A stretch of 64,000 nucleotides of DNA from Chryseobacterium viscerum. Its GTDB lineage: Bacteria > Bacteroidota > Bacteroidia > Flavobacteriales > Weeksellaceae. The notes below the pieces were generated by a model. The model was not told the DNA's origin, made no database searches, and saw nothing but the letters and a program-made list of their open reading frames with translations. The stretch lies in assembly GCF_002899945.2 (NCBI RefSeq), contig NZ_PPEG02000010.1:62001-126000 (forward strand). The letters are read 5' to 3'. A program made the translations under genes and the position numbers. Of this stretch, positions 52,404 through 59,589 are shown piece by piece. How positions within the stretch are numbered: the stretch's first letter is position 1; each line of letters opens with the position of its first letter.

Positions 52404-53102
52404 ATGGAAAAATTAATACAGATCACTTCGGGAAGAGGTCCTTTAGAATGCCAGTGGGTAGCAGCCAAGGTTCTGAAGACCTTTCTTGAAGAGGCAAAAC
52501 AAAATACAATAGAATACGAAATCATTCATCGTGAGAATGGTGATGAAAACCTGACACTGAAATCGGTGACGGTGCTTCTAAAAGGCGGAGGAGTAACTCT
52601 GTTTTTAAAAAACTGGTTAGGAAGCGTTTGCTGGATAGGAAAAAGTACATTCAGAAAACTGCATAAAAGAAGCAACTGGTTTATCGGGATTTTTGAACTT
52701 GAAAATCTAAAAATGATTGATTTCAATGAAAAAGATATTCGTTTCCAAACCGCCAGAAGCCAGGGAAGTGGAGGACAAAATGTAAACAAGGTGAATACCG
52801 CTGTGCGTGCCACCCATATTCCTACCAGAGAAACTGTTTTTGTGCAGGACTCCCGTTCGCAGCTGGAAAATAAAAAACTATCCGTTATCAGATTAAAAGA
52901 AAAAGTAATGGCGGTTTATATTCAGCAACTGGAAAGAAAGCTGAAAGAAACCTGGTCTCTTCAGATGCAGATAGAACGCGGAAATCCGGTTCGTACATTT
53001 TCAGGTACAGATTTTAAAAAGAATTACGAAGACAAGACATTCAAAAAACAAAGGAATGCCTTGAAAAATGACCTTAAAAACTACAAAAATGACCTTAACT
53101 AA
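52404..53102 (+). CDS. prfH: Peptide chain release factor homologue PrfH
   Basis: 232 aa, start at MEKLIQITSGRGPLECQW, 2 nt after the previous gene (longer in-frame extension starts lie inside it). It keeps the GGQ catalytic loop GSGGQNVNKVNTAV (about 121-135) and the C-terminal coiled helices, but lacks the RF1/RF2 stop-recognition domain (no PxT/SPF block). The N-terminal LLKGGGVTLFLKNWLGSVCWIGKSTFRKLHKRSNWFIGI is the PrfH signature. Known function: releases peptide from ribosomes whose decoding centre has been cleaved, so that RtcB2 can reseal the rRNA. Overlaps the next gene. Confidence 0.9.
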   Translation: MEKLIQITSGRGPLECQWVAAKVLKTFLEEAKQNTIEYEIIHRENGDENLTLKSVTVLLKGGGVTLFLKNWLGSVCWIGKSTFRKLHKRSNWFIGIFELENLKMIDFNEKDIRFQTARSQGSGGQNVNKVNTAVRATHIPTRETVFVQDSRSQLENKKLSVIRLKEKVMAVYIQQLERKLKETWSLQMQIERGNPVRTFSGTDFKKNYEDKTFKKQRNALKNDLKNYKNDLN

Positions 53103-53595
53103 GAGTAAATATTATTTTGAAGCATTAGATTATTTTCCATTCAATCTTTCCGAATGTATGGATGCGCTGAACTATGCCTTGTCTTATGAACCTGAAGATG
53201 CAGACAGCCTTTGCCTGATGGGAAGAGTATATTCGGAGGAATTGAAAGACTACGAAACTGCAAAGAGATACTTTGATGAAGCCATGCAGAACAACATCGG
53301 GAATATCAATACTCCCAAGTATTATATCGAATGTCTTTTGAATAATGAAGATTACAAGGAAGCAGAAAAGTTAATTGAATTTGCTTTAAAGATAAAAGGA
53401 ATCGATAAGTCTGAAATTCTGAACGGTCTGTCTCTTTTGCAGGAAAGAAACTTTGAGTACAAACAAGCTTTAGGAACTCTTAAAGAAGCCAAAAAGTTTG
53501 CCTACAGCCGCACTGCGCTTGAAGTCATTGAAGACAGAGAAAAGTTTGTCAAAGGAAAGGTTACCAGAACAAGAACCGTAAAAAAGGCAGAATAA
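53068..53595 (+). CDS. TPR protein at the end of the rtcB-prfH operon
   Basis: 175 aa (start 53068, or 53089 at MTLTKSKYYF; the two sites share the same aaaATGACCTTAA context). It overlaps prfH by 14-35 nt, so translation is coupled. Repeated helical pairs: FNLSECMDALNYALSYEPEDADSLCLMGRVYSEELKDYETAKRYFDEAMQNN, YKEAEKLIEFALKIKGIDKSEILNGLSLLQERNFEYKQALGTLKEAKKF. The tail is basic (REKFVKGKVTRTRTVKKAE). No signal peptide. Likely a scaffold or ribosome/RNA adaptor; partner unknown. Confidence 0.65.
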   Translation: MTLKTTKMTLTKSKYYFEALDYFPFNLSECMDALNYALSYEPEDADSLCLMGRVYSEELKDYETAKRYFDEAMQNNIGNINTPKYYIECLLNNEDYKEAEKLIEFALKIKGIDKSEILNGLSLLQERNFEYKQALGTLKEAKKFAYSRTALEVIEDREKFVKGKVTRTRTVKKAE

Positions 53596-53620
53596 TCTTA
53601 TTTTGACTTATACTTAAAAG

Positions 53621-53652
53621 AAATAAGCTTTCGTTAGAAAGCTTATTTTTTA
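53621..53652. terminator. Terminator of the RNA-repair operon, shared with cytochrome gene
   Basis: AAATAAGCTTTC (53621-53632) with GAAAGCTTATTT and a T run. It overlaps the stop codon region of the convergent cytochrome gene at 53643. Confidence 0.8.
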
Positions 53653-53930
53653 TTAACAGAGATCAGATAATCATACACCATTTGATGTTGGTCATCAGTC
53701 AGTTTAGCCTTGGGAGCCATTCTGCTTAACGTATTGATCCATCCCTGGTTGTCATGCTTGGTAGGTTCTGGAAGCTTATGACATTTTGTACAGGAGTTCT
53801 CAAAAATGGTTTTTCCTTGTGTCAATTGCTCAGATGAGGTATACTTTGGCCCTGTTACGGCCACACTTTTTGGTCCGCAGGATACCAGAAATACGGATGC
53901 TGCGATACCGCTTAAGATGAGTTTTTTCAT
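53643..53930 (-). CDS. Monohaem cytochrome c lipoprotein
   Basis: 95 aa. Lipoprotein signal MKKLILSGIAASVFLVSC (Cys 18), then a c-type haem motif CTKCH at about 47-51, and a possible Met ligand in SRMAPKAKL near 72. The helix DQHQMVYDYLISVNKK closes the domain. It is a tandem paralogue of the gene at 53950, 19 nt away. Such small c-type lipoproteins carry electrons in the periplasm; partner oxidase unknown. Confidence 0.8.
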   Translation of the reverse strand: MKKLILSGIAASVFLVSCGPKSVAVTGPKYTSSEQLTQGKTIFENSCTKCHKLPEPTKHDNQGWINTLSRMAPKAKLTDDQHQMVYDYLISVNKK

Positions 53931-53949
53931 ACCTATTTTTGTTTGATGA

Positions 53950-54243
53950 TTACTTCTTCACAGAAACAATATAATCATAAACCCATTGATGCTGTTCATC
54001 CGTTAGTTTTGCTTTTGGAGCCATAGAATTCATAATACCTACCCATTGCACAGGATTGTGTGAAGCAGGATCGGGGAGTTTATGGCATCTTCCACAAGAG
54101 TTTTCAAAAATAGTTTTCCCTTGAGCAATCTGTTCTGCAGTAGATGTTGAAGTTCCTGCAGTAGCAGCAGATGTAGTGGCTTTTGGCGTACAGGAAACCA
54201 GCAAGATAGCAGTAAACGAAGCCGCAGCGATGAGTTTTTTCAT
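53950..54243 (-). CDS. Monohaem cytochrome c lipoprotein, paralogue
   Basis: 97 aa with signal MKKLIAAASFTAILLVSC (Cys 18), a Thr/Ala-rich linker, haem motif CGRCH (about 50-54), a MAPKAKL segment with the likely Met ligand, and the same C-terminal helix (DEQHQWVYDYIVSVKK) as its neighbour. The start at 54243 is supported by a TAnnTTTG-type box on the minus strand; a Met eight codons upstream would be inside it. Duplication of the gene at 53643. Confidence 0.8.
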   Translation of the reverse strand: MKKLIAAASFTAILLVSCTPKATTSAATAGTSTSTAEQIAQGKTIFENSCGRCHKLPDPASHNPVQWVGIMNSMAPKAKLTDEQHQWVYDYIVSVKK

Positions 54244-54264
54244 GTTTCTTTTTTTGATATATAA

Positions 54265-54272
54265 CAAATGTA
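54265..54272 (-). promoter_or_regulatory. -7 promoter box for the cytochrome pair
   Basis: Read on the minus strand as TACATTTG, fitting TAnnTTTG; start near 54258, 15 nt before the ATG at 54243. Confidence 0.45.
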
Positions 54273-54440
54273 ATAAATTCCTTAACCCGTTGATACAGGG
54301 CTTTGTAGTTTTAATTTAGAAGAAATAAAAATTGAATTGATGAGAAATTGATAATTGTAAATAAAGTCAATGTAAATCTTTTGCTTATCATTATGAGCAG
54401 GCTATTGACCATTCGCATTTTAATTATTAATTTTGAATTA

Positions 54441-55433
54441 ATGAAATTTTCTACAGAAGAGCTAATAGAAGGAATACAGTCAGGAAACAAACGCCTGATT
54501 GCAAAAGCTATTACATTGGTTGAAAGTAAAAAAGCAGAACACAGACAACAAGCAGAAGAACTTTTAAAGAAGATCATGCCCTTTACCGGAAACTCCTTGA
54601 GGGTAGGGGTAACGGGAGTTCCTGGAGCTGGAAAATCCACCTTTATAGAAAACTTCGGTCGCTTGGTTATAGCTCAGGGCAAAAAAGTTGCGGTTTTAGC
54701 TATCGATCCGAGTTCTGCGATCAACAAAGGAAGTATTTTAGGTGATAAAACCAGGATGGAAGAACTGGCCAAAGAAGAAAATGCGTTCATACGTCCTTCC
54801 CCAAGCTCAGGTTTTCTGGGTGGAGTAGCCAATACTACTTTTGAAACGATGATGATCTGTGAAGCCGCAGGTTATGATTATATTTTGATTGAAACAGTGG
54901 GAGTGGGGCAGTCAGAAGTTCTTGTAGCAGATATTACTGATGTTTTTTTATTCCTTAAAATCATTGGAGGAGGAGATGAACTGCAGGGAATAAAACGCGG
55001 GATCATGGAAATGGTAGACCTCATTTTCATCAATAAGGTAGAGAAGGACAATCTTCAGAAAGCAAAAAATACAAGACTGGAATTAAAAAGAGCACTGGAT
55101 TTTATTCCTCCTAAAGAAAAAGGATGGAAGATCCCTGTTTTATTGGGTTCAGCCCTGTATAATGAAGGATTGCAGGATGTCTATGATAAAATCTTTGAAT
55201 TTATTGATCTGAAAAAGAAAACAGGACGTTTTGAGGAAATTCGTGTTCAGCAGGCCGAAAAACGCTTTGAATATTGGGTTCAGGAATATATTTTGTCCCT
55301 GATGAAAAAGAGCAACGCTGTGGAAGAAGCTTACCACATGCACAAAAAAAATGCTTCAGCTATGGTTTCCAATCCAAGTACTGAAGCAAAATTATTTGTA
55401 GAGAAATTTTTATCTAACGAAAACAGGGATTAA
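54441..55433 (+). CDS. meaB: Methylmalonyl-CoA mutase-associated GTPase MeaB
   Basis: 330 aa, start at MKFSTEELIEG. G3E-family GTPase that guards and reloads adenosylcobalamin in methylmalonyl-CoA mutase. Walker A GVTGVPGAGKST (about 57-68), switch region with IDPSSAINKGSILGDKTRM, IETVGVGQSE (about 152), and NKVEKDN as the guanine-specificity NKxD-like block. C-terminal helices follow. The mutase is at 46035, on the other side of the RNA-repair operon. Its stop overlaps that of the convergent DUF4251 gene by 4 nt. Confidence 0.9.
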   Translation: MKFSTEELIEGIQSGNKRLIAKAITLVESKKAEHRQQAEELLKKIMPFTGNSLRVGVTGVPGAGKSTFIENFGRLVIAQGKKVAVLAIDPSSAINKGSILGDKTRMEELAKEENAFIRPSPSSGFLGGVANTTFETMMICEAAGYDYILIETVGVGQSEVLVADITDVFLFLKIIGGGDELQGIKRGIMEMVDLIFINKVEKDNLQKAKNTRLELKRALDFIPPKEKGWKIPVLLGSALYNEGLQDVYDKIFEFIDLKKKTGRFEEIRVQQAEKRFEYWVQEYILSLMKKSNAVEEAYHMHKKNASAMVSNPSTEAKLFVEKFLSNENRD

Positions 55434-55978
55434 GGTTTCTCTTTTTCCTGTTTTACCTCAGTTTTAGAAACATATCCGTCATAAGTAATGGGTTGTCTGT
55501 CGTTACTTCTCATAGAAACGAAAGCTTTACCGTTTTTAAAGATCTCAATATTGACTTCATCTACGGTTCTTACATCCTTAGGCTTGAACTTTAATGTCCA
55601 GGTTCCTTTTTTATTCTGAGTTTTATTGACAGTAAAATCTTTTGAAGTGAATCTGTAGCTGTTGTCACCTGCATTTCCATAGCTTGGGTTGAATACCCTT
55701 CCGAAATAAGGTAATACTACGTCCAGTGTATTTTTAGTTACATCAATCGTATAATCTCCATTCAGATTAAGCAATCTTGTTGCAGTGGCATTAGGCATAG
55801 AATTCATGACATTGATAACATCATAATTCGTAGGATTGGCTCTTTCCGCATGGAACGTAAACTCCTGAGAATCTACCAAAGTGTTCACTATTTTCGGATC
55901 TAATGAACCCTGTGATGCACAACTTTGAAAAAAGAACAGAAATCCAAAAATACTCAGTAAAGAAATATACTTTTTCAT
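55430..55978 (-). CDS. DUF4251 family lipoprotein
   Basis: 182 aa from the ATG at 55978. Lipoprotein signal MKKYISLLSIFGFLFFFQSC (Cys 20). The mature part has the DUF4251 pattern: DSQEFTFHAERANPTNYDVINVMNSMPNA, LNGDYTIDVTKNTLDVVLPYFGRVFNPSYG, and DEVNIEIFKNGKAFVSMRSNDRQPITYDGYV. Family function unknown. Tail-to-tail with meaB, the two stop codons overlapping by 4 nt. A promoter box CAAATATA (minus strand TATATTTG) lies at 56017-56024. Confidence 0.8.
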   Translation of the reverse strand: MKKYISLLSIFGFLFFFQSCASQGSLDPKIVNTLVDSQEFTFHAERANPTNYDVINVMNSMPNATATRLLNLNGDYTIDVTKNTLDVVLPYFGRVFNPSYGNAGDNSYRFTSKDFTVNKTQNKKGTWTLKFKPKDVRTVDEVNIEIFKNGKAFVSMRSNDRQPITYDGYVSKTEVKQEKEKP

Positions 55979-56016
55979 AATGAAATAATTATTACATTTA
56001 AATAGCAAAATGTATG

Positions 56017-56024
56017 CAAATATA
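56017..56024 (-). promoter_or_regulatory. -7 promoter box for the DUF4251 gene
   Basis: On the minus strand TATATTTG, matching TAnnTTTG; start near 56010, about 32 nt before the ATG. Confidence 0.45.
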
Positions 56025-56083
56025 TTCTTTCTGAAATATTTTGGAATAAAAATTGTAAAGGTTGAATTATTAACACTCAAACT

Positions 56084-56890
56084 ATGAAAGTTACACATCT
56101 ATTTGGAATGGGAGCTGTTGCTCTGTTGGCTGCTGCCTGTACTACAAACCCGATTACAGGAAGGTCTTCTTTACAGCTGGCCAACAATTCGGAAATTTTA
56201 ACAATGTCTTCACAGGAATACAGAACGACATTGTCTAAAGGTAAAGTGATTACCGGTACAGCAGATGCAAAGAGAGTGGTAAATGTAGGAAGTAGAATCA
56301 AGAGCGCAGCAGAAAGATATTATCAGAGTATAGGAAGATCAGCAGATCTTGCTACTTACAGCTGGGAATTCAATCTTTTGCAGAGCAGTGAGCTGAATGC
56401 CTGGTGTATGCCTGGTGGTAAAGTCGCTGTATACACCGGAATATTACCGGTTACCAAAGACGATAATGGTCTTGCCGTAGTATTGGGACATGAGGTTTCT
56501 CACGCATTGGCAGGACATGGAAACGAACGAATTTCTCAGGCAATGGTTGCTCAGTACGGAGGGGCTATCCTGGGAGGAACGATCTCAAATTCACAATGGG
56601 CAAGTGTTTTCCAGAAGGTATATCCTATCGGCTCACAGGTTGCTTTATTGAAATACGGAAGAGGTCAGGAATCTGAAGCTGATGAAATGGGGCTTTACCT
56701 GATGTCTATGGCAGGATATGATCCGAGAGCAGCAATTCCTTTCTGGAACAGAATGGAGGCAGCATCTACAGGATCAAGACAACCTGAGTTCTTATCTACC
56801 CACCCGAACCCGGAAACAAGAATTTCAGATATTAATAAGGATCTTCCGAAAGCATTAGAATACTATAAGGCTGCGGGAGGAAAAATATAA
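56084..56890 (+). CDS. M48-family metallopeptidase, lipoprotein
   Basis: 268 aa. Lipoprotein signal MKVTHLFGMGAVALLAAAC (Cys 19) followed by TTNPITGRSSLQL, typical of the BepA/YcaL-type lipoproteins. Zinc motif HEVSHALAGHG (about 136, HExxH), third ligand region ESEADEMGLYLMSMAGYDPRAAIPFW (about 196). The C-terminal block LSTHPNPETRISDINKDLP is the standard tail of this class. By family it degrades misassembled outer-membrane proteins in the periplasm. Single gene with a terminator downstream. Confidence 0.9.
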   Translation: MKVTHLFGMGAVALLAAACTTNPITGRSSLQLANNSEILTMSSQEYRTTLSKGKVITGTADAKRVVNVGSRIKSAAERYYQSIGRSADLATYSWEFNLLQSSELNAWCMPGGKVAVYTGILPVTKDDNGLAVVLGHEVSHALAGHGNERISQAMVAQYGGAILGGTISNSQWASVFQKVYPIGSQVALLKYGRGQESEADEMGLYLMSMAGYDPRAAIPFWNRMEAASTGSRQPEFLSTHPNPETRISDINKDLPKALEYYKAAGGKI

Positions 56891-56913
56891 TTAGAATTTT
56901 AATCTTGAGTAAG

Positions 56914-56952
56914 GCCTTATTAAATTTTTAGTAAATTTGGTAAGGCTTTTTT
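56914..56952 (+). terminator. Terminator after the M48 gene
   Basis: GCCTTA (56914-56919) pairs with TAAGGC (56941-56946), with a 20-nt AT-rich middle, followed by TTTTTT. Confidence 0.65.
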
Positions 56953-56976
56953 ATACAACCACCTAAACACAATATT

Positions 56977-57288
56977 ATGAAGAGTTTATCAATTACCGGA
57001 CTTATACTTTTGGCTGTTTCTGCATTACTTTTCTATCTAACAACTGATTTTGCCGTAGAACAAATAAAAATCTCTCACATTATGGGAGTGATGGCAGGAG
57101 TTGGGATAGGACTTATCATTGGAGGAATGGTAGGGTATTTAAGTAAGGGAAGCGCTATCAAAGCGGAACAGAAGAAAAAAGAATTCAAGCAGCTGCAGAA
57201 AGACAAAGAAGAGCTTGAGAAACAGGCTGCAGAAATTGCAAAGCGTCAGGCTGAACTTGAAGATCAAAATAAAAACCCTCAAATTTAA
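56977..57288 (+). CDS. Small membrane protein with C-terminal coiled coil
   Basis: 103 aa. Two hydrophobic spans, about 5-22 (ITGLILLAVSALLFYLTT) and about 36-55 (HIMGVMAGVGIGLIIGGMVGYL), then a charged helix KAEQKKKEFKQLQKDKEELEKQAAEIAKRQAELEDQ that should form a coiled coil. No family recognised. Its stop codon lies inside the downstream terminator stem, so transcription and translation end together. Confidence 0.6.
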   Translation: MKSLSITGLILLAVSALLFYLTTDFAVEQIKISHIMGVMAGVGIGLIIGGMVGYLSKGSAIKAEQKKKEFKQLQKDKEELEKQAAEIAKRQAELEDQNKNPQI

Positions 57289-57302
57289 TTTGAGGGTTTA
57301 AA
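57273..57302. terminator. Terminator overlapping the stop of the coiled-coil gene
   Basis: AAACCCTCAAAT (57273-57284) with ATTTGAGGGTTT (57288-57299). The 57286-57288 stop codon is in the loop. Could also stop the convergent barrel gene. Confidence 0.75.
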
Positions 57303-57323
57303 GTTATTATTTTCGATATTTGA

Positions 57324-57935
57324 TTAGAATTTATATCCTAAACCTACCATAAACAAGTTAGGTCTGTTATCATATCTGATTTCCGAACCGGAAACCTTGT
57401 TGATAAAGTTTCTCTCATCCTTACTGAAAGCACCTTCATATCTTGCATTTACAAGAAACTTTTTGATTTCAAGCTGAGCACCAAATTGGTACCCTACTGT
57501 AAAATCATTTTTAGCATTTTCTTTAAAATCGTTGTAGGTATTGTCTTTGTTTAAGTTGAAACTTCCGACAGGTCCAACGAAAACACCCAGCATATTTCCT
57601 AAAAGATTGTATCCCAAAAGAACGGGTACATCTATACGGTTGCTTTTAACATCAAAAGTAGTGTTCTGTGTCGTAAACTCGTTTTTGAAATGAGTATAAT
57701 AGATTTCCGGCATCACAAACAGTGAAGTAGGAAGACCCACTTTTAATGAAAGTCCCACATTGAAACCTACATTATTTTTACCTGTTCCATCAATGGCATC
57801 ATTCACTGTTCCTTTAATGTTGGACCATGAAGGTGAGCCTGTAGGAAAAATTAAGTTAGCCTTACCTGCCAGAGAAATCTGCGCAGAAGCCCACATTGAA
57901 AACCCTAATAACGCTATACTAAGTACCTTTTTCAT
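57324..57935 (-). CDS. Outer-membrane beta-barrel protein (porin-like)
   Basis: 203 aa. Signal MKKVLSIALLGFSMWASAQ, then alternating amphipathic strands (ISLAGKANLIFPTG, VGFNVGLSLKVGL, SLFVMPEIYYTHFKNEFT, IDVPVLLGYNLLGNMLGVFVGPVGSFNL, FTVGYQFGAQLEIKKFLVNARYEGAF) ending in LFMVGLGYKF with the terminal aromatic residue, typical of small OmpW/PorT-type barrels. Its 5' end overlaps the 3' end of mlaF by 17 nt, so it may be co-transcribed with the Mla genes. Substrate unknown. Confidence 0.75.
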   Translation of the reverse strand: MKKVLSIALLGFSMWASAQISLAGKANLIFPTGSPSWSNIKGTVNDAIDGTGKNNVGFNVGLSLKVGLPTSLFVMPEIYYTHFKNEFTTQNTTFDVKSNRIDVPVLLGYNLLGNMLGVFVGPVGSFNLNKDNTYNDFKENAKNDFTVGYQFGAQLEIKKFLVNARYEGAFSKDERNFINKVSGSEIRYDNRPNLFMVGLGYKF

Positions 57936-58734
57936 TATCGTCTATTTTTGTATTTGTATTTTCAATCGTTTTATTATTCTCAAGTAAATATTCTCTCAGC
58001 TCTTTAAACAGTTCTGAAGAATAAACGAAATCAATCAGATTTTTATTGCCTGCAGTAATCAGAATGTCTTTGTTCCCTTCCCATTCTTTGATTCCCAATC
58101 GAAGGTATACAATTTTCTCGCCAATTGTCATCACAGAGTTCATATCGTGAGTATTGATAATGGTAGTCGTGTTATACTCTTTTGTGATTTCATAAAGAAG
58201 ATCATCGATGATCTTTGAAGTATACGGATCGAGTCCGGAATTGGGCTCATCACAGAATAAGTATTTAGGATTGTTGACAATGGCTCTGGCAATGGCAACC
58301 CTTTTCTGCATCCCTCCTGAAATCTCAGAAGGATATTTTCTATCAGCTTTATCAAGGTGTACTCTTCCGATTACCTCAAAAACTCTTTTCTTTTTCTCTT
58401 TGTAGGTAAGATTGGTAAACATATCAAGAGGGAACATAATATTCTCTTCCACAGTAAGGGAATCAAATAATGCACTTCCCTGAAATACTGTTCCGATTTC
58501 TGCACGAAGATGCTGTTTTTCATCTCTGTTCATGGTATTTACATTGCGGCCGTCAAATAAAATTTCTCCTGAAGATGGCATATACACATTCAACAGACTT
58601 TTTAGAAAAACGGTTTTCCCGGAACCACTCTGCCCAATAATTAAGTTTACTTTTCCTTTATCAAATGAAGTTGAAATTCCCTTCAGTACTTCAACATCAT
58701 CAAAACTTTTCTTAAGATCTTTTACCTCAATCAT
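57919..58734 (-). CDS. mlaF: ABC transporter ATPase of the Mla lipid pathway
   Basis: 271 aa from MIEVKDLKKSFDD (ATG at 58734; a longer ORF upstream is excluded by overlap with mlaE). Walker A GQSGSGKT (about 36), Q-loop TVFQGSALFDSLTVEEN, signature SEISGGMQKRVAIARAI (about 137), Walker B YLFCDEPNSGLDP (about 160) and H-loop INTHDMNSV. Drives lipid transport between inner and outer membrane. Start overlaps the mlaE stop (TAATG). MlaD and other partners are not in the window. The C-terminal 40 residues are a charged tail. Confidence 0.88.
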   Translation of the reverse strand: MIEVKDLKKSFDDVEVLKGISTSFDKGKVNLIIGQSGSGKTVFLKSLLNVYMPSSGEILFDGRNVNTMNRDEKQHLRAEIGTVFQGSALFDSLTVEENIMFPLDMFTNLTYKEKKKRVFEVIGRVHLDKADRKYPSEISGGMQKRVAIARAIVNNPKYLFCDEPNSGLDPYTSKIIDDLLYEITKEYNTTTIINTHDMNSVMTIGEKIVYLRLGIKEWEGNKDILITAGNKNLIDFVYSSELFKELREYLLENNKTIENTNTKIDDNEKGT

Positions 58735-59486
58735 TAGCTTAATATTAATTGGGTTAAAATTAATTCGGAAATGATAATAAATACCATTGTCCATACCACT
58801 GCCTGTGTACTGGCTCTACCTACTTCCAAAGACCCTCCTTTTACATTGTATCCGAAATAAGACGGTACAGTAGCAATGATAAAAGCAAAAACGGTTGTTT
58901 TGGTAAATGCATAGTAAACAAATAAATTGGGCATATACATTTGAATACCAACGATATAGTCGTTTTCGGTCCAGTTTCCTGTTAATATCCCTGCAATATA
59001 ACCACCTCCGATACCGAATACGATACTGATGGCGATAAGAAGAGGATTAAAAAGCATACATGCGATAATTTTCGGAAGGATCAGAAAATTGGGTGAATTT
59101 ACTCCCATAATATCCAAAGCATCAATCTGCTCGGAAACTCTCATCGTTCCGATACTGGATGCAATATATGATCCTACTTTACCTGCTAAGATCAGACTGA
59201 TAATCGTAGGTGCGAATTCCAAAACCAATACCGCTTTCGTAGCATATCCTACAAATGCAGGTGGAATAGGAAATGAAGAAGAATCAAAGTTGTTGAACAT
59301 TTGAATAGCAACTACTGCCCCCACGAAGATGGATGTGAAGATGACAAGTCCGAAAGAATTCACTCCCAAATCATTAATTTCTCTCATGAACAGCTTCCAG
59401 AAAACTCTCATTTTCTGAGGTTTCTGCAGGGATTTTCCCAAGAGGATCATGTATTCCCCTACTGCTGTGAAAAACTTTTTTAACAT
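58734..59486 (-). CDS. mlaE: MlaE-type lipid ABC transporter permease
   Basis: 250 aa, five or six membrane segments. Permease signature in NSFGLVIFTSIFVGAVVAIQMFNNF, TISLILAGKVGSYIASSIGTMRVSEQIDALDIMGVNSPNFLILPKIIACMLFNPLL (the coupling loop GTM.v.EQI.AL..mG), and YAFTKTTVFAFIIATVPSYFGYNVKGGSLEVGRASTQAVVW. Belongs to the MlaE/TTG2/YrbE family and forms the core with MlaF. The first gene of a mlaE-mlaF-barrel unit. Upstream 103 nt to the sugar transferase gene contain no clear promoter. Confidence 0.9.
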   Translation of the reverse strand: MLKKFFTAVGEYMILLGKSLQKPQKMRVFWKLFMREINDLGVNSFGLVIFTSIFVGAVVAIQMFNNFDSSSFPIPPAFVGYATKAVLVLEFAPTIISLILAGKVGSYIASSIGTMRVSEQIDALDIMGVNSPNFLILPKIIACMLFNPLLIAISIVFGIGGGYIAGILTGNWTENDYIVGIQMYMPNLFVYYAFTKTTVFAFIIATVPSYFGYNVKGGSLEVGRASTQAVVWTMVFIIISELILTQLILS

Positions 59487-59589
59487 ACTGCTAAATTAGA
59501 CTTTTTTATTTAATTGGGCTAGAGTCGAGAATAAGACTAAAGCTTAGTTTTGTGTTAAAATTATTTCAATATTTACCTTATTCTGATCT

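Noticed and set aside
54348..54440. Longer N-terminus for MeaB
   Set aside because: The added residues are low-complexity Ile/Leu/Asn sequence unlike MeaB, and the 4 kb neighbourhood is AT-rich non-coding sequence; MKFSTEELIEG fits the family.
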